From the IMG/VR virus record IMGVR_UViG_3300025648_000012, positions 62,001 through 126,000 of that record: a stretch of 64,000 bases of DNA. One strand, written 5' to 3'. The position numbers and the translations under genes were made by a program. The notes under the pieces were generated by a model. It saw only the letters and a program-made list of their open reading frames with translations, had not been told where the DNA came from and ran no database searches. Origin of the DNA: a virus. Of this stretch, positions 49,945 through 58,447 are shown in pieces. Positions within the stretch are counted from its first letter, which is position 1. The number at the start of each line of letters is the position of its first letter.

Positions 49945-50544
49945 ATGAAGTTAACTCATTGGCTTAAAAGTTCAAAAATAGCAGAAGAAAAAGTTTCAGA
50001 TAATTCTCCAATCTATGTATACCGAGAATTGCTTAATGTGGATCAATTGTCGGTGTGGGCTAAACAGCAAGGATTCTCTACTCTCTGTCAAAACTTGCAC
50101 ACTACAGTTGCTTGCTCTAAGACTCCAGTTTCTTGGAAAAGTATTAAGTTAGACAAAGACCAGGTATGGGTTACGTCTTCCATTGTTTCTCAATCTCTTA
50201 ATTGTTCTCTAGTTATTTTAGACGACTTAGTATTAGAGGAAAGACAAAAGGAGTTTGCGAAACTTGGAGTAGAAGACTACGGGACTTCCATGACACTGTC
50301 CTTAGAGACAAAAGCACAAGGAGCAGTTCTTCCATTTGCCTTAAAATTTGGAGGAGAAAAAGTTCGCTCATATACTATTGTACCTGCAGAACACCTTAAT
50401 GCTTTTACTGAATTAGTTGGAGTTAAGCCTAGATTAAGTCATTGGTTCAAAACTTTAACCCAAGAACAAAAAGATGAATACTTAAAAACCCATCCAAACT
50501 CGAAGCTTTCTGTTTGGAACTTGCACTCCAAAGATGCAAAGTAA
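49945..50544 (+). CDS. 2H phosphoesterase-like (Acb1-type) protein, second motif degenerate
   Basis: 199-residue protein. YVYRELLNVDQLSVWAKQQGF followed by NLHTTVACSKTPVSW gives the first HxT motif (His52, Thr54) of the 2H family that includes the T4 anti-CBASS enzyme Acb1. The expected second HxT site is YGTSMTLSLE, where histidine is replaced by Ser115. A C-terminal LSHWFKTL...YLKTHPNSK motif (about 168-191) is shared with the protein at 48391. Might bind rather than cleave cyclic nucleotides. Confidence 0.55.
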   Translation: MKLTHWLKSSKIAEEKVSDNSPIYVYRELLNVDQLSVWAKQQGFSTLCQNLHTTVACSKTPVSWKSIKLDKDQVWVTSSIVSQSLNCSLVILDDLVLEERQKEFAKLGVEDYGTSMTLSLETKAQGAVLPFALKFGGEKVRSYTIVPAEHLNAFTELVGVKPRLSHWFKTLTQEQKDEYLKTHPNSKLSVWNLHSKDAK

Positions 50545-50986
50545 ACGGCTAGTAAGAGCAGAAGTTGCACCGTTTATTGTTAACCGGTTAAAGAAACAAT
50601 TCACTAAAAAGAAAATGGCTGTTTTTAGTGAATTGGGATTAAACAAAAGGGGTAGATTACGGGCAGATATACTTGCGTTATCCATGTCCTCAATCATAAC
50701 AATAGTGGAAGTAAAAAGTAGTGAAGCTGACTTTAAGGCGGATAATAAATGGGAACTCTACTTACCATTTTGTAACCGTTTTTACTTTGCTGTACCAGAA
50801 GGCCTTAAACTTAATGTACCCAAGGGAATTGGAATAATTGCGGTGAATACTACTGGGAAAATGAGAGTAATTCAAAAATGCAAGTTTCGCTCAATAAAGA
50901 GCGAAGAAGTCAAGCAAAACATCTTAGTTAGATGTGCATTTAGAAACTCAGATAACAACACGAGAAAAAATAAAGGCAATAGTTAA
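50534..50986 (+). CDS. MmcB-like PD-(D/E)XK nuclease
   Basis: 150-residue protein. RGRLRADILALSMSS, then IITIVEVKSSEADFKADNKWELYLPFCNRFYFAVP matches the MmcB family of putative repair nucleases: D...EVK catalytic triad, then a DKWELY segment. Basic termini suggest DNA binding. It overlaps the preceding gene by 11 bases. Likely role: DNA repair or end processing before packaging. Confidence 0.75.
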   Translation: MQSKRLVRAEVAPFIVNRLKKQFTKKKMAVFSELGLNKRGRLRADILALSMSSIITIVEVKSSEADFKADNKWELYLPFCNRFYFAVPEGLKLNVPKGIGIIAVNTTGKMRVIQKCKFRSIKSEEVKQNILVRCAFRNSDNNTRKNKGNS

Positions 50987-50998
50987 TAGGAAAATACA

Positions 50999-52642
50999 AT
51001 GTTCCTTTCAGCAAATACAGTATTCAAAAGTTCAGGTCAACCTGCCAAGTTAAATTCTAAAATAAATGCTTCTGTCTTTGCTCAGCCGTTTATGGGCAAT
51101 CCTTACCAGTATTTTCTTACTGGTATTATAAACCAGCAGCCTGACATAGATGATACTTTGCAAACTATGCTGTTGCTACGGGATATTTATCAAAATGATA
51201 ATATCGCTGGGTCTGCAGTTGATATGATATCGTCCTTTCCTTTTTCTGATTATGAATTGCGTGGATTAAAGGATAGTGAATTAGAGATTTTTAAGCAGTC
51301 ATTAGCGCAGATTGATATAGTAGGGTTGTTAGCTAAAGTTAGCTTAGCCTATATGGTTGATGGATTTTACTGTGGAACCTTATTACTCTCTAAAGATCAA
51401 AAACTGGTTCAGGATATTATGACGCATGATGCTCTTCAATGCAACATACGGGCAAACATGCTTCAAGCTTCTGACCCAGTTATTCACGTTACAACAAACC
51501 AAGATATTCTTGCTTTTTTAAATGCAAATACGGAGTACTCAAAGGCCGTAACGGAAAGGTGGCCCTTAACTCTTAAAAATGCCTTGCTATCGGGTCAAAT
51601 GATTCTTGACCCATTATCTACTGTGTATGTACCTAGGTCAGGCTTAACCAACAAACCCTTTCAGTCTTTTTTACAAAGAATTTTACCAATGTATTTATTG
51701 GAAAAAGCACTTTATAAAGGTACCTATACTGAAGCGGTAAGAAGACAAAGGTCTACTACGCATATTCAAATGGGAGATGATATTTGGACTCCAACTGATG
51801 CAGAACTAGCAGCAACTGTTAATTTGTTTATGGAGTCAGAAAGAGACCCGCTTGGTGGTTGGGTAGTTACACGGAATGGGGTTAACGTTTCTGAAATAAA
51901 GCCAGGTGGAGAATTTTGGAAATGGACGGAATTAAGTGACACTTTAACTCCCTACAAACTTCGAGCTTTAGGAATTTCAGAAGCCTTCCTATCTGGTGAC
52001 GCTTCCTTTGCTTCGGCTGAAAGTGCATTTTCCGTTTTTCTCGAGACATGCAATTCGCATAGAATGGAAATGACTCGCAATGTAATTACAAATAAAATTT
52101 TTCCTCTAATAGCGTTAACTAATGATTTAGTTAAAGATGGCAAGCATTTGAACACCTCAAAGGTATCCGCAGTAGAGCTACTAACAGACGTACGGGTTAA
52201 AGGACAATTAAAAATACCAGAAATTCATTGGCATAAACAGTTAACCTCAAAATCAGAAGAGTCGTCTTTTGATATGCTAGAAAAGCTGAGCGAAAAAGGT
52301 GTACCAATAGCCATTAAAACTTGGGCGGCAGCTGCTGGGTATGATATAGACACCCTTATAAAAGATTCAATTGACAATCAAGAATATAAAGCTAGATTTG
52401 CAAAACTTGGAATTGGAAACAATAACGAAGAGGAGCCACTTTCGACAGAGGCTTCCTTGAAAAAAGTGGGAGTACTAAATAGAGATTGGAATGTAGAAGA
52501 GTCAAAAACTCCTAAGAATTTCGATGTGATGCTATCCTCCATTGCATCAAAAATGAACGGGGACCCTGAATATAGGGCTAAAGTAAGAAAATCAAATATG
52601 GAAAAGTTTGGATACTTCAAACTTAATTCAACCAATGTTTAG
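50999..52642 (+). CDS. Portal protein
   Basis: 547-residue portal, the dodecameric channel through which terminase packages DNA. The fold is suggested by LLLRDIYQNDNIAGSAVDMISSFPFSDYEL, a long central domain with VYVPRSGLTN, MYLLEKALYKGTYTEAVRRQRSTTHIQMG (stem/wing region), and the late KLRALGISEAFLSGDASFASAESAFSVF, typical of phage portals. The C-terminal 100 residues are charged. Order terminase-portal supports the call. Confidence 0.82.
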   Translation: MFLSANTVFKSSGQPAKLNSKINASVFAQPFMGNPYQYFLTGIINQQPDIDDTLQTMLLLRDIYQNDNIAGSAVDMISSFPFSDYELRGLKDSELEIFKQSLAQIDIVGLLAKVSLAYMVDGFYCGTLLLSKDQKLVQDIMTHDALQCNIRANMLQASDPVIHVTTNQDILAFLNANTEYSKAVTERWPLTLKNALLSGQMILDPLSTVYVPRSGLTNKPFQSFLQRILPMYLLEKALYKGTYTEAVRRQRSTTHIQMGDDIWTPTDAELAATVNLFMESERDPLGGWVVTRNGVNVSEIKPGGEFWKWTELSDTLTPYKLRALGISEAFLSGDASFASAESAFSVFLETCNSHRMEMTRNVITNKIFPLIALTNDLVKDGKHLNTSKVSAVELLTDVRVKGQLKIPEIHWHKQLTSKSEESSFDMLEKLSEKGVPIAIKTWAAAAGYDIDTLIKDSIDNQEYKARFAKLGIGNNNEEEPLSTEASLKKVGVLNRDWNVEESKTPKNFDVMLSSIASKMNGDPEYRAKVRKSNMEKFGYFKLNSTNV

Positions 52643-53141
52643 TGTAACTGCAAAGCCTTGTGAGTTTTGGGTTTACAAAGGAAAAACACCAATAGTAGTT
52701 TCCTCAATGGAAATCACTCAAGGAACAGTATTTGGACTACTTACCGAGGATTTCGGTAAGATGGTTTTTCCTTCAAATATGAACAAGGAGTATTTAGTTA
52801 GTGCTGACACAATTAAAAACCTTCTAAAAGGAAACACGAAAATGGCTAAGGGCAAGTTAACAGCTCATTACGTATCAACTGAAAAAGAAAGAGTGGAATC
52901 TCTAATTAAAGATGAGCAGTTTTACAAGTTTTGGATTTACACTGGTAAAAAGCCTATGAGTTTTAATTACCGTGGAACTAACTACAGACTAGAACCAGGT
53001 GACCAGTTTGGTGTTAGAGAGTCCGCAGATAAAAAGAAGATTCGTTTTATACTTGGAGAAGATGTAAATAGAGTATTTACCATTGAACATTCAGCTCTAG
53101 TTACACTTTCTAAAAACTCTAAACCGGCAAGAAGGGTTTAA
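52635..53141 (+). CDS. Protein with two internal repeats, late region
   Basis: 168-residue protein with an internal duplication: CEFWVYKGKTPIVV...GTVFGL and YKFWIYTGKKPMSFN...GDQFGVR. Each unit is a short beta domain. ATG 52635 overlaps the portal stop; a TTG at 52608 is an alternative. No ribosome binding site is strong. Possibly a small structural or head-completion component. Confidence 0.55.
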   Translation: MFSVTAKPCEFWVYKGKTPIVVSSMEITQGTVFGLLTEDFGKMVFPSNMNKEYLVSADTIKNLLKGNTKMAKGKLTAHYVSTEKERVESLIKDEQFYKFWIYTGKKPMSFNYRGTNYRLEPGDQFGVRESADKKKIRFILGEDVNRVFTIEHSALVTLSKNSKPARRV

Positions 53142-53170
53142 TAGCACAGTTAAAAGCAACAGGAGGAGTA

Positions 53171-53626
53171 ATGTTTGACTCGATGAGTAACGAAGACGAA
53201 GATACTCGAGATTATCCAGTAGTTGCCTTTGGGTTTAAGGGGGATATTCCAATAGGAGCTATTTCTCAAGACATGCTTATACTTCATAATGAATATAAAA
53301 ATATGAAGTGCGCGCAGGACGATGCCGTAGACCATCTTGCTTCCGCTACGGGCATTCCTATTGTTGATGAAAAACCAAACGTAATACTATTCTACAAAAC
53401 AGAAAAGGGTCAAGAAATTCCTAAGTATGCGACTCCTTGCGAAGTAATTGTACGGGAATTAGTAACAGAAGACCCTCCTCAAGGGGTTGTACCTCCTGAT
53501 ATGAAAACTTTAAATCCAAATAGACATTCCTGGAGGTGGGGTCCTAACCTTACGGAAATGTACTTAAACAGAAAAGCTCCTACAGGAGCTCCAATAATTG
53601 ACCCGAGGTTGTACCACTTGTATTAA
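53171..53626 (+). CDS. Hypothetical virion-region protein
   Basis: 151-residue acidic protein starting behind a strong AGGAGGAGTA. The C-terminus contains PNRHSWRWGPNLTEMYLNRKAPTGAPIIDPRLYHLY, which is proline- and aromatic-rich. No family recognised; probably a structural or assembly protein by position. Confidence 0.55.
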   Translation: MFDSMSNEDEDTRDYPVVAFGFKGDIPIGAISQDMLILHNEYKNMKCAQDDAVDHLASATGIPIVDEKPNVILFYKTEKGQEIPKYATPCEVIVRELVTEDPPQGVVPPDMKTLNPNRHSWRWGPNLTEMYLNRKAPTGAPIIDPRLYHLY

Positions 53627-53642
53627 GTTTAGGAGAACATTC

Positions 53643-54527
53643 ATGGCCTTAAAAAGACCCACCATTAAAAATCTACAAACAACTAATAAACCGTTAGTCC
53701 ATAGCGAAATTGTTAATCCTCTTAGAAAGAAAGAGGCTAAACTAGAAGCAGTTCCATTACCTCACCCAAAGAATACTAGCGAACCTTTGGCAATAGGTAT
53801 AGGAATGCCTTCTAGGTTTTACTTCTATGAGTTTAAGGACTTATTCATTACACCCTTCAAAACCAAGCATTTAGCCAAACTTAACCATGTAAATGAAACT
53901 GGTGATTTACGGTCATTGTGTGAGACAATTTCTTCAATTTTGTCTACATCCTCTGGAGAGCAAAATTTAGGCTTTAAGCTAAACCTTGGAGACTTTGCGT
54001 ATGTTCTTCATAGACAGTATCAAGATCATTTTAAGGGAACCCCATTAACTGTAACTGCATATTGTGAAAATGAAGATCATATTGCAGAAGTAGAAGCTTT
54101 ACGCAAACCTAAGGATTCTTTGGTAAACAAAGTTACTTACGCTTCATCTGCTATTAAAATCGTTGAGTTGCTAGAAGCACCACCTCCCCTCTTAATAAAG
54201 GGGAACCGGGTTAGACCACCGACTCTATCAGATATGCTTTGGATGTCTGATGACCCAACGTTACTCACTAATAATGAATTTTTGTACTTGGTAGGAATTG
54301 CAAGCTACCTTGAAGTTTTAAGCCCGGGAAGTAAAGAAGAAATCCCAATTATGGATAAGGTTAAGTACGTAGAAGAAACACTGGAAGATGTGGACGTATA
54401 CGCTATTGACGCTTACCGGGAAAATGCTCCAAAATTTGGAGTTGAAGAATCTGTCAAAACTAACTGTGTAGGGTGCGGCGCATCAATGGAGATTAACTTT
54501 TCCATTGATGCGTCCACGTTTTTGTAA
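53643..54527 (+). CDS. T4 gp26-like baseplate hub assembly protein (putative)
   Basis: 294-residue protein. The C-terminus ends CVGCGASMEINFSIDASTFL, the zinc-like Cys pair followed by a terminal strand and phenylalanine typical of the T4-baseplate (gp26) family. The upstream body (FKLNLGDFAYVLHRQYQDHFKG) is consistent. ATG 53643 follows TAGGAGAACATTC. It precedes a small gene in another frame and the tape measure, matching the usual location of tail-assembly chaperones. Confidence 0.55.
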   Translation: MALKRPTIKNLQTTNKPLVHSEIVNPLRKKEAKLEAVPLPHPKNTSEPLAIGIGMPSRFYFYEFKDLFITPFKTKHLAKLNHVNETGDLRSLCETISSILSTSSGEQNLGFKLNLGDFAYVLHRQYQDHFKGTPLTVTAYCENEDHIAEVEALRKPKDSLVNKVTYASSAIKIVELLEAPPPLLIKGNRVRPPTLSDMLWMSDDPTLLTNNEFLYLVGIASYLEVLSPGSKEEIPIMDKVKYVEETLEDVDVYAIDAYRENAPKFGVEESVKTNCVGCGASMEINFSIDASTFL

Positions 54528-54708
54528 GAGGTTTATTCCACCGTTTCCTTTAGAATCAAGATTACAAGCAAAGCAGGCAATAATGACATATTACCAATGG
54601 TCAGAAGAAATGCCTCTACAAGAAATGTATTTTCACCTTACTACTATTTCAAAAATTCGGGAAACAAAGAGAAAGGCTTTAGCTGAAGGTAATGTTTTCA
54701 TTGAGTGA
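54508..54708 (+). CDS. Small tail-assembly-region protein
   Basis: 66-residue basic protein in the +1 frame relative to the preceding gene, overlapping its last 20 bases. MTYYQWSEEMPLQEMYFHLTTISKIRETKRK resembles small helical proteins encoded just before tape measures. Start could be ATG 54508 or ATG 54583. Its stop codon region lies in a cluster of direct repeats. Confidence 0.45.
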   Translation: MRPRFCKRFIPPFPLESRLQAKQAIMTYYQWSEEMPLQEMYFHLTTISKIRETKRKALAEGNVFIE

Positions 54709-54749
54709 TATTCCATTCATTGAGTGATATTCATTGAGTAATTGAGTAA
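54697..54749 (+). repeat. Direct repeats TTCATTGAGTGATATTC
   Basis: TTCATTGAGTGATATTC occurs at 54697-54713 and 54716-54732, followed by a partial copy TTCATTGAGTAA (54730-54741) and ATTGAGTAA (54741-54749). They cover the stop of the small gene and the leader of the tape-measure gene. Confidence 0.85.
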
Positions 54750-54764
54750 ACTATCAAAGGAAAA

Positions 54765-57014
54765 ATGAAAGTAAAAAAGAGAGTTGGCGTTAAATCTAAA
54801 TTTACTACAAGTAATGCTTTAGTAAGAGCAAAGCAGAAGCAAGCTATGGCAAAATTTGATGCTATAGAGAGCACTGCTCAACTTAAAGTTCTAAACTCCA
54901 GCCTGCTCAATGCAGGCATTGCTACACCTTCGATTGCTATTTCTGAGGCCAACTTAAGAGCGCAAATCGCAGTAAAACGAAAAGTCATAACAAATAAAAG
55001 CATTTTAGAGAACAAGAAGGCTAAGATTGAGTCCATTGAGCATGCAAAAGAGCAGGAAAAGGTAGCTAAAAATGAGACTTTAAGGCTCAAGCAAAATTCT
55101 GTGAATAGTCTAAAGGACAGGCTTATTCAACAGAAAGAAAAAGAAGTAGAGAGCCTTGAGTCTAATCTTTTACTACCAAAGTTTTCGGAATTTGTCGAGG
55201 AAACTCAAGAGAACGCTAAAGTCGCAAGTGCCTTAGTAGCTTCAAAAAATGTCCATTCAGAAATACACGATACTAAACTCAAAATAAAGAGAAAGAAAAA
55301 AGAGGGAGTTGAAGCAAGGGAGCGAGCTGCTGGCACTGCAATGGTAGTGGCTACTCCTTTAAGTACAGATACTTTCGGTGAATTTCTATTAAAGAAAAAG
55401 AGAGAAGGAATTTCAAGCCAAATAGCTGATATTCTAAATAAGGCTAAGGATAGAATTCTTACTAAAAAAGAAGCAGAAAAAGTAGAAGAACTATCTGAAA
55501 ACGTAGAATTATCAGACTCTATGGAAAAGGCAGTGATGTCTGCCTTAAGAAAGTTCCATAAAAAACAAAAGCATAAAGTAGAAGGAGCGGGTAAAGCAGG
55601 AGTTGATTATGCCGCTAATTTAATTACACGTAAAGTCAAGAGTGTAGCAGGTACTGTTGCCAACATTGCGGGAACTATGGTTCCTGTTGGTAAAGTTTTC
55701 GATGCTTGGCAGTTTGCCCATAACAAAGTAGGCGATTTTTCAAGCACAAAATACGGTAAATTTATTGATAAGCGGCTTTCGAACCCAAATAGAAGCGACA
55801 TAAGTAGAGCAGCTTGGCACTCCATAGATAATGCACTTAGAACCTTTGGAAACACTGTTAAAACTTTACCAACTACCATAAAAAATGCGTTAATGAATTT
55901 GCCTTCACTGCTATTTAAGGGAATAGCTAAAACTCTTGGAGGTATGTTCAAAGGTATTACTAAACTTGGAAGTTTTGCATTTTCAAAAATACGGGGAGCT
56001 CTATCGTTTCTTGGAAGTAGCTCAGGTTTGCAAGATTTAGCAGCAATGGCTCTACTTTGGCCTACATTTATTAGCCCGTTAATCTCCACCATTAAAAAGC
56101 AATTAGAAGATACTTATGGGGAACATTGGATAAGTGATTTTCTAAGTAAAACTTGGTATTCTGGTATGGACTTTCTTGTTGATAAAGTTCGAGATGCTTT
56201 TGGCCTAAGTTCCTTAGCGGATGCCAAGAAAAATGACCTAAACGATCTGTACGAAAGAGTTTCTACTAAGCCTCTAAGAAAAGGAGCTGGTGGAACTGTA
56301 GACATGCAAAATGCAGTTAGGGATTATGAAGAATATTCTGGAGAAAAAGCTGCAGGCAACACTCTCAAAGAAAAGTACAACTATATTTTAGAAAAAGCCA
56401 AGCAGAGTACTTGGAAACCAGGTAAAGCTGGTGGAGTGGAAGAACCTTTAAGAAACCCACTTGGTTACACGGACACCGTTCCTTCAACTGACTTAGACTC
56501 TACTCTACCTACTTCTTTAACAGGGGATGTTACTAAAGGCCCGTTAAACCCATCCTCCTTCTTTTCAGATTTATTCTCAAAGGGTACAGTAAAAGGTGGA
56601 GGTAAGGGGCTAATTGGAAACTCAAAATATCCTGTACTAAATGTCTCACCCCCGGGAACTGCCCCTGTTCCTTTAGTAAAGACTGCACCAGAAAGTTTAC
56701 AACCCTCTACTCCAGGGTCCGTACCTGTATCCTCTTATACTTCGTCTACTCCTCCATCTCTAAACGTTTACCCAAGTGGAGTGGCTACAGTACCAGTTAA
56801 TAAAGTAATGGCTCAACCAATGAGTGGAGCAGGAGGAGTTGGGGCTACGGGAGATATGAATAGCATGAACCCGGAACTGATGACGTCTCCGATTGCTCCT
56901 TTAGAAAAGCAGCAGTATTCAGCAAAGCCTTTAACTGCAGGAGGAATTAAAACTTTTGACTGTAGTCCAGAATACCACATGCTAAATGCCTGCTTAATTG
57001 GTCAACATCTATGA
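54765..57014 (+). CDS. Probable tail tape-measure protein
   Basis: 749-residue protein. The first 270 residues are long, charged coiled coil. A hydrophobic, glycine-rich region with helices (about 290-460, e.g. VAGTVANIAGTMVPVGKVF, ALLWPTFISPLISTIKK) resembles the membrane-active part of tape measures. The C-terminal 200 residues are Pro/Ser/Thr-rich. Position between chaperone-like genes and baseplate genes supports the call. TCAAAGGAAAA precedes the ATG. Confidence 0.65.
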   Translation: MKVKKRVGVKSKFTTSNALVRAKQKQAMAKFDAIESTAQLKVLNSSLLNAGIATPSIAISEANLRAQIAVKRKVITNKSILENKKAKIESIEHAKEQEKVAKNETLRLKQNSVNSLKDRLIQQKEKEVESLESNLLLPKFSEFVEETQENAKVASALVASKNVHSEIHDTKLKIKRKKKEGVEARERAAGTAMVVATPLSTDTFGEFLLKKKREGISSQIADILNKAKDRILTKKEAEKVEELSENVELSDSMEKAVMSALRKFHKKQKHKVEGAGKAGVDYAANLITRKVKSVAGTVANIAGTMVPVGKVFDAWQFAHNKVGDFSSTKYGKFIDKRLSNPNRSDISRAAWHSIDNALRTFGNTVKTLPTTIKNALMNLPSLLFKGIAKTLGGMFKGITKLGSFAFSKIRGALSFLGSSSGLQDLAAMALLWPTFISPLISTIKKQLEDTYGEHWISDFLSKTWYSGMDFLVDKVRDAFGLSSLADAKKNDLNDLYERVSTKPLRKGAGGTVDMQNAVRDYEEYSGEKAAGNTLKEKYNYILEKAKQSTWKPGKAGGVEEPLRNPLGYTDTVPSTDLDSTLPTSLTGDVTKGPLNPSSFFSDLFSKGTVKGGGKGLIGNSKYPVLNVSPPGTAPVPLVKTAPESLQPSTPGSVPVSSYTSSTPPSLNVYPSGVATVPVNKVMAQPMSGAGGVGATGDMNSMNPELMTSPIAPLEKQQYSAKPLTAGGIKTFDCSPEYHMLNACLIGQHL

Positions 57015-58432
57015 TATCTAAAGAGTTAATTGAAAAGGGAACAAAAACAGCGGAATACACAGTTAATTCCCTCGTTACCTTTGGATTCATTCAAGAATGC
57101 AAAGACGTGTTAACTGGAAAAAAGCCAAATGTACTTAATTATTCTAATCTTATTACCTCAACAGTAACCAAGTATAAAAGGTTTATTGAGAATTCCAAAG
57201 AGGTAGAAACTTCAGTATTTAAGGAAATGTCAAAAGCTGTAAAAACCGTTCTTACTAACCTATTTGGAAATATGATAACTAGAATATGGTCTTTTATTCG
57301 AGACGTTATATTTGATGTGGGGTCAGTTTTTGTAACGAGTTTTTTTAAAATATCAAGGTTTTTAGTAGAAACTGCAATAAAAGTAAGCAGACATTTGCTG
57401 GTACTTTTAGTAGAGAACCCTATAGCAGCTGGAGCATTAGCCGCAGCTTTGGGAGTTGCCTACCTTCTGTATAAAAAACCTTGGAGAATGAAAAAAGAAG
57501 AAACTGTTGAAGCGCAACAGCCCGTAGAAAGTGAAATAAAAAACTGGGAACAGGCAGCAAAACCTACAACGAAAGAAGGAACCAAAAAATTTGGTATTGA
57601 GTATGAAGAAGCTCATAAATCTTGGAAAGAATCTTTAGAAACTAAAGGTCAACAAGAAAGAGACATAGTATGGGCAGCTAAAGTAGTTGGAGTGGATAAA
57701 GGTTTGCTTTTAAGAATAGCAAAAGCAGAATCATTGGGAACAACTGGAACTAACGCTAAAAACCCATTATCATCTGCGCGTGGCTTATTCCAATTTTTAA
57801 CTTCTGACTTTACTGATAAAGATGGAAAATACCACGAATCTACATGGACTACAGTAGTTAAAAAATACGGTAAAGACTTTAAGAAGTATGGGGGCTATGA
57901 GATAACTATGGAGAATCAAAATCCATACGATCCCAAACAGTCGTCTTTTCTTGCTGCTCACTTATTAAAAGAATGCAAAGAAAAATACCCATCATTAAAA
58001 AGCTCAACTGATTTTTATATGGTTTGGTTTTTAGGCCCTAGAGCAGAGCAATTCTTAAAACTGTTCCGTAAAAATCCAAATACTCCAAACGAAAGCTTTT
58101 TTAAGCCCCTTGAATTTGAGCAGAATCCTAGCATAATAAAGTATAAAGAAACATTGTGGCATGTCTACCACAAAATGCTCTTAAAGGTATCCGATGCCAA
58201 AGATACTCAATACGATAGGCAGGACTACGCTGAGGTAGAAGCACCCCTAGTTGTAACTCCAAAACCAGTAGCCTTAGTTACTACTCCAGCAGTAGCGCAA
58301 AATGAAAAAGTTGTTGCTTTTAATAGCAAAGAAACAACAAAGAAACAGTACTCATCACCTCCATCTGGTTCTGCTTCAATTTCACAGCCAGAAGTGTACC
58401 GAACTCAATTTGGCTTGTACTCCACCGGCTAA
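57011..58432 (+). CDS. Virion-associated lytic transglycosylase
   Basis: 473-residue protein. The N-terminal 150 residues are helical, with a membrane-like segment (ENPIAAGALAAALGVAYLLYK, split here as about 137-155). A lysozyme-like SLT domain follows: DKGLLLRIAKAESLGTTGTNA, with the catalytic glutamate in AKAES, and SSARGLFQFLTSDF. It probably cleaves peptidoglycan during DNA entry. Starts within the tape-measure stop (ATGA). Confidence 0.8.
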   Translation: MISKELIEKGTKTAEYTVNSLVTFGFIQECKDVLTGKKPNVLNYSNLITSTVTKYKRFIENSKEVETSVFKEMSKAVKTVLTNLFGNMITRIWSFIRDVIFDVGSVFVTSFFKISRFLVETAIKVSRHLLVLLVENPIAAGALAAALGVAYLLYKKPWRMKKEETVEAQQPVESEIKNWEQAAKPTTKEGTKKFGIEYEEAHKSWKESLETKGQQERDIVWAAKVVGVDKGLLLRIAKAESLGTTGTNAKNPLSSARGLFQFLTSDFTDKDGKYHESTWTTVVKKYGKDFKKYGGYEITMENQNPYDPKQSSFLAAHLLKECKEKYPSLKSSTDFYMVWFLGPRAEQFLKLFRKNPNTPNESFFKPLEFEQNPSIIKYKETLWHVYHKMLLKVSDAKDTQYDRQDYAEVEAPLVVTPKPVALVTTPAVAQNEKVVAFNSKETTKKQYSSPPSGSASISQPEVYRTQFGLYSTG

Positions 58433-58447
58433 AAGGATTGAAAAACC

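Noticed and set aside
54516-54530. Classical -1 slippery site (GTTTTTG) at the end of the gp26-like gene
   Set aside because: The -1 frame terminates after about nine codons, so it would not create the usual chaperone extension.
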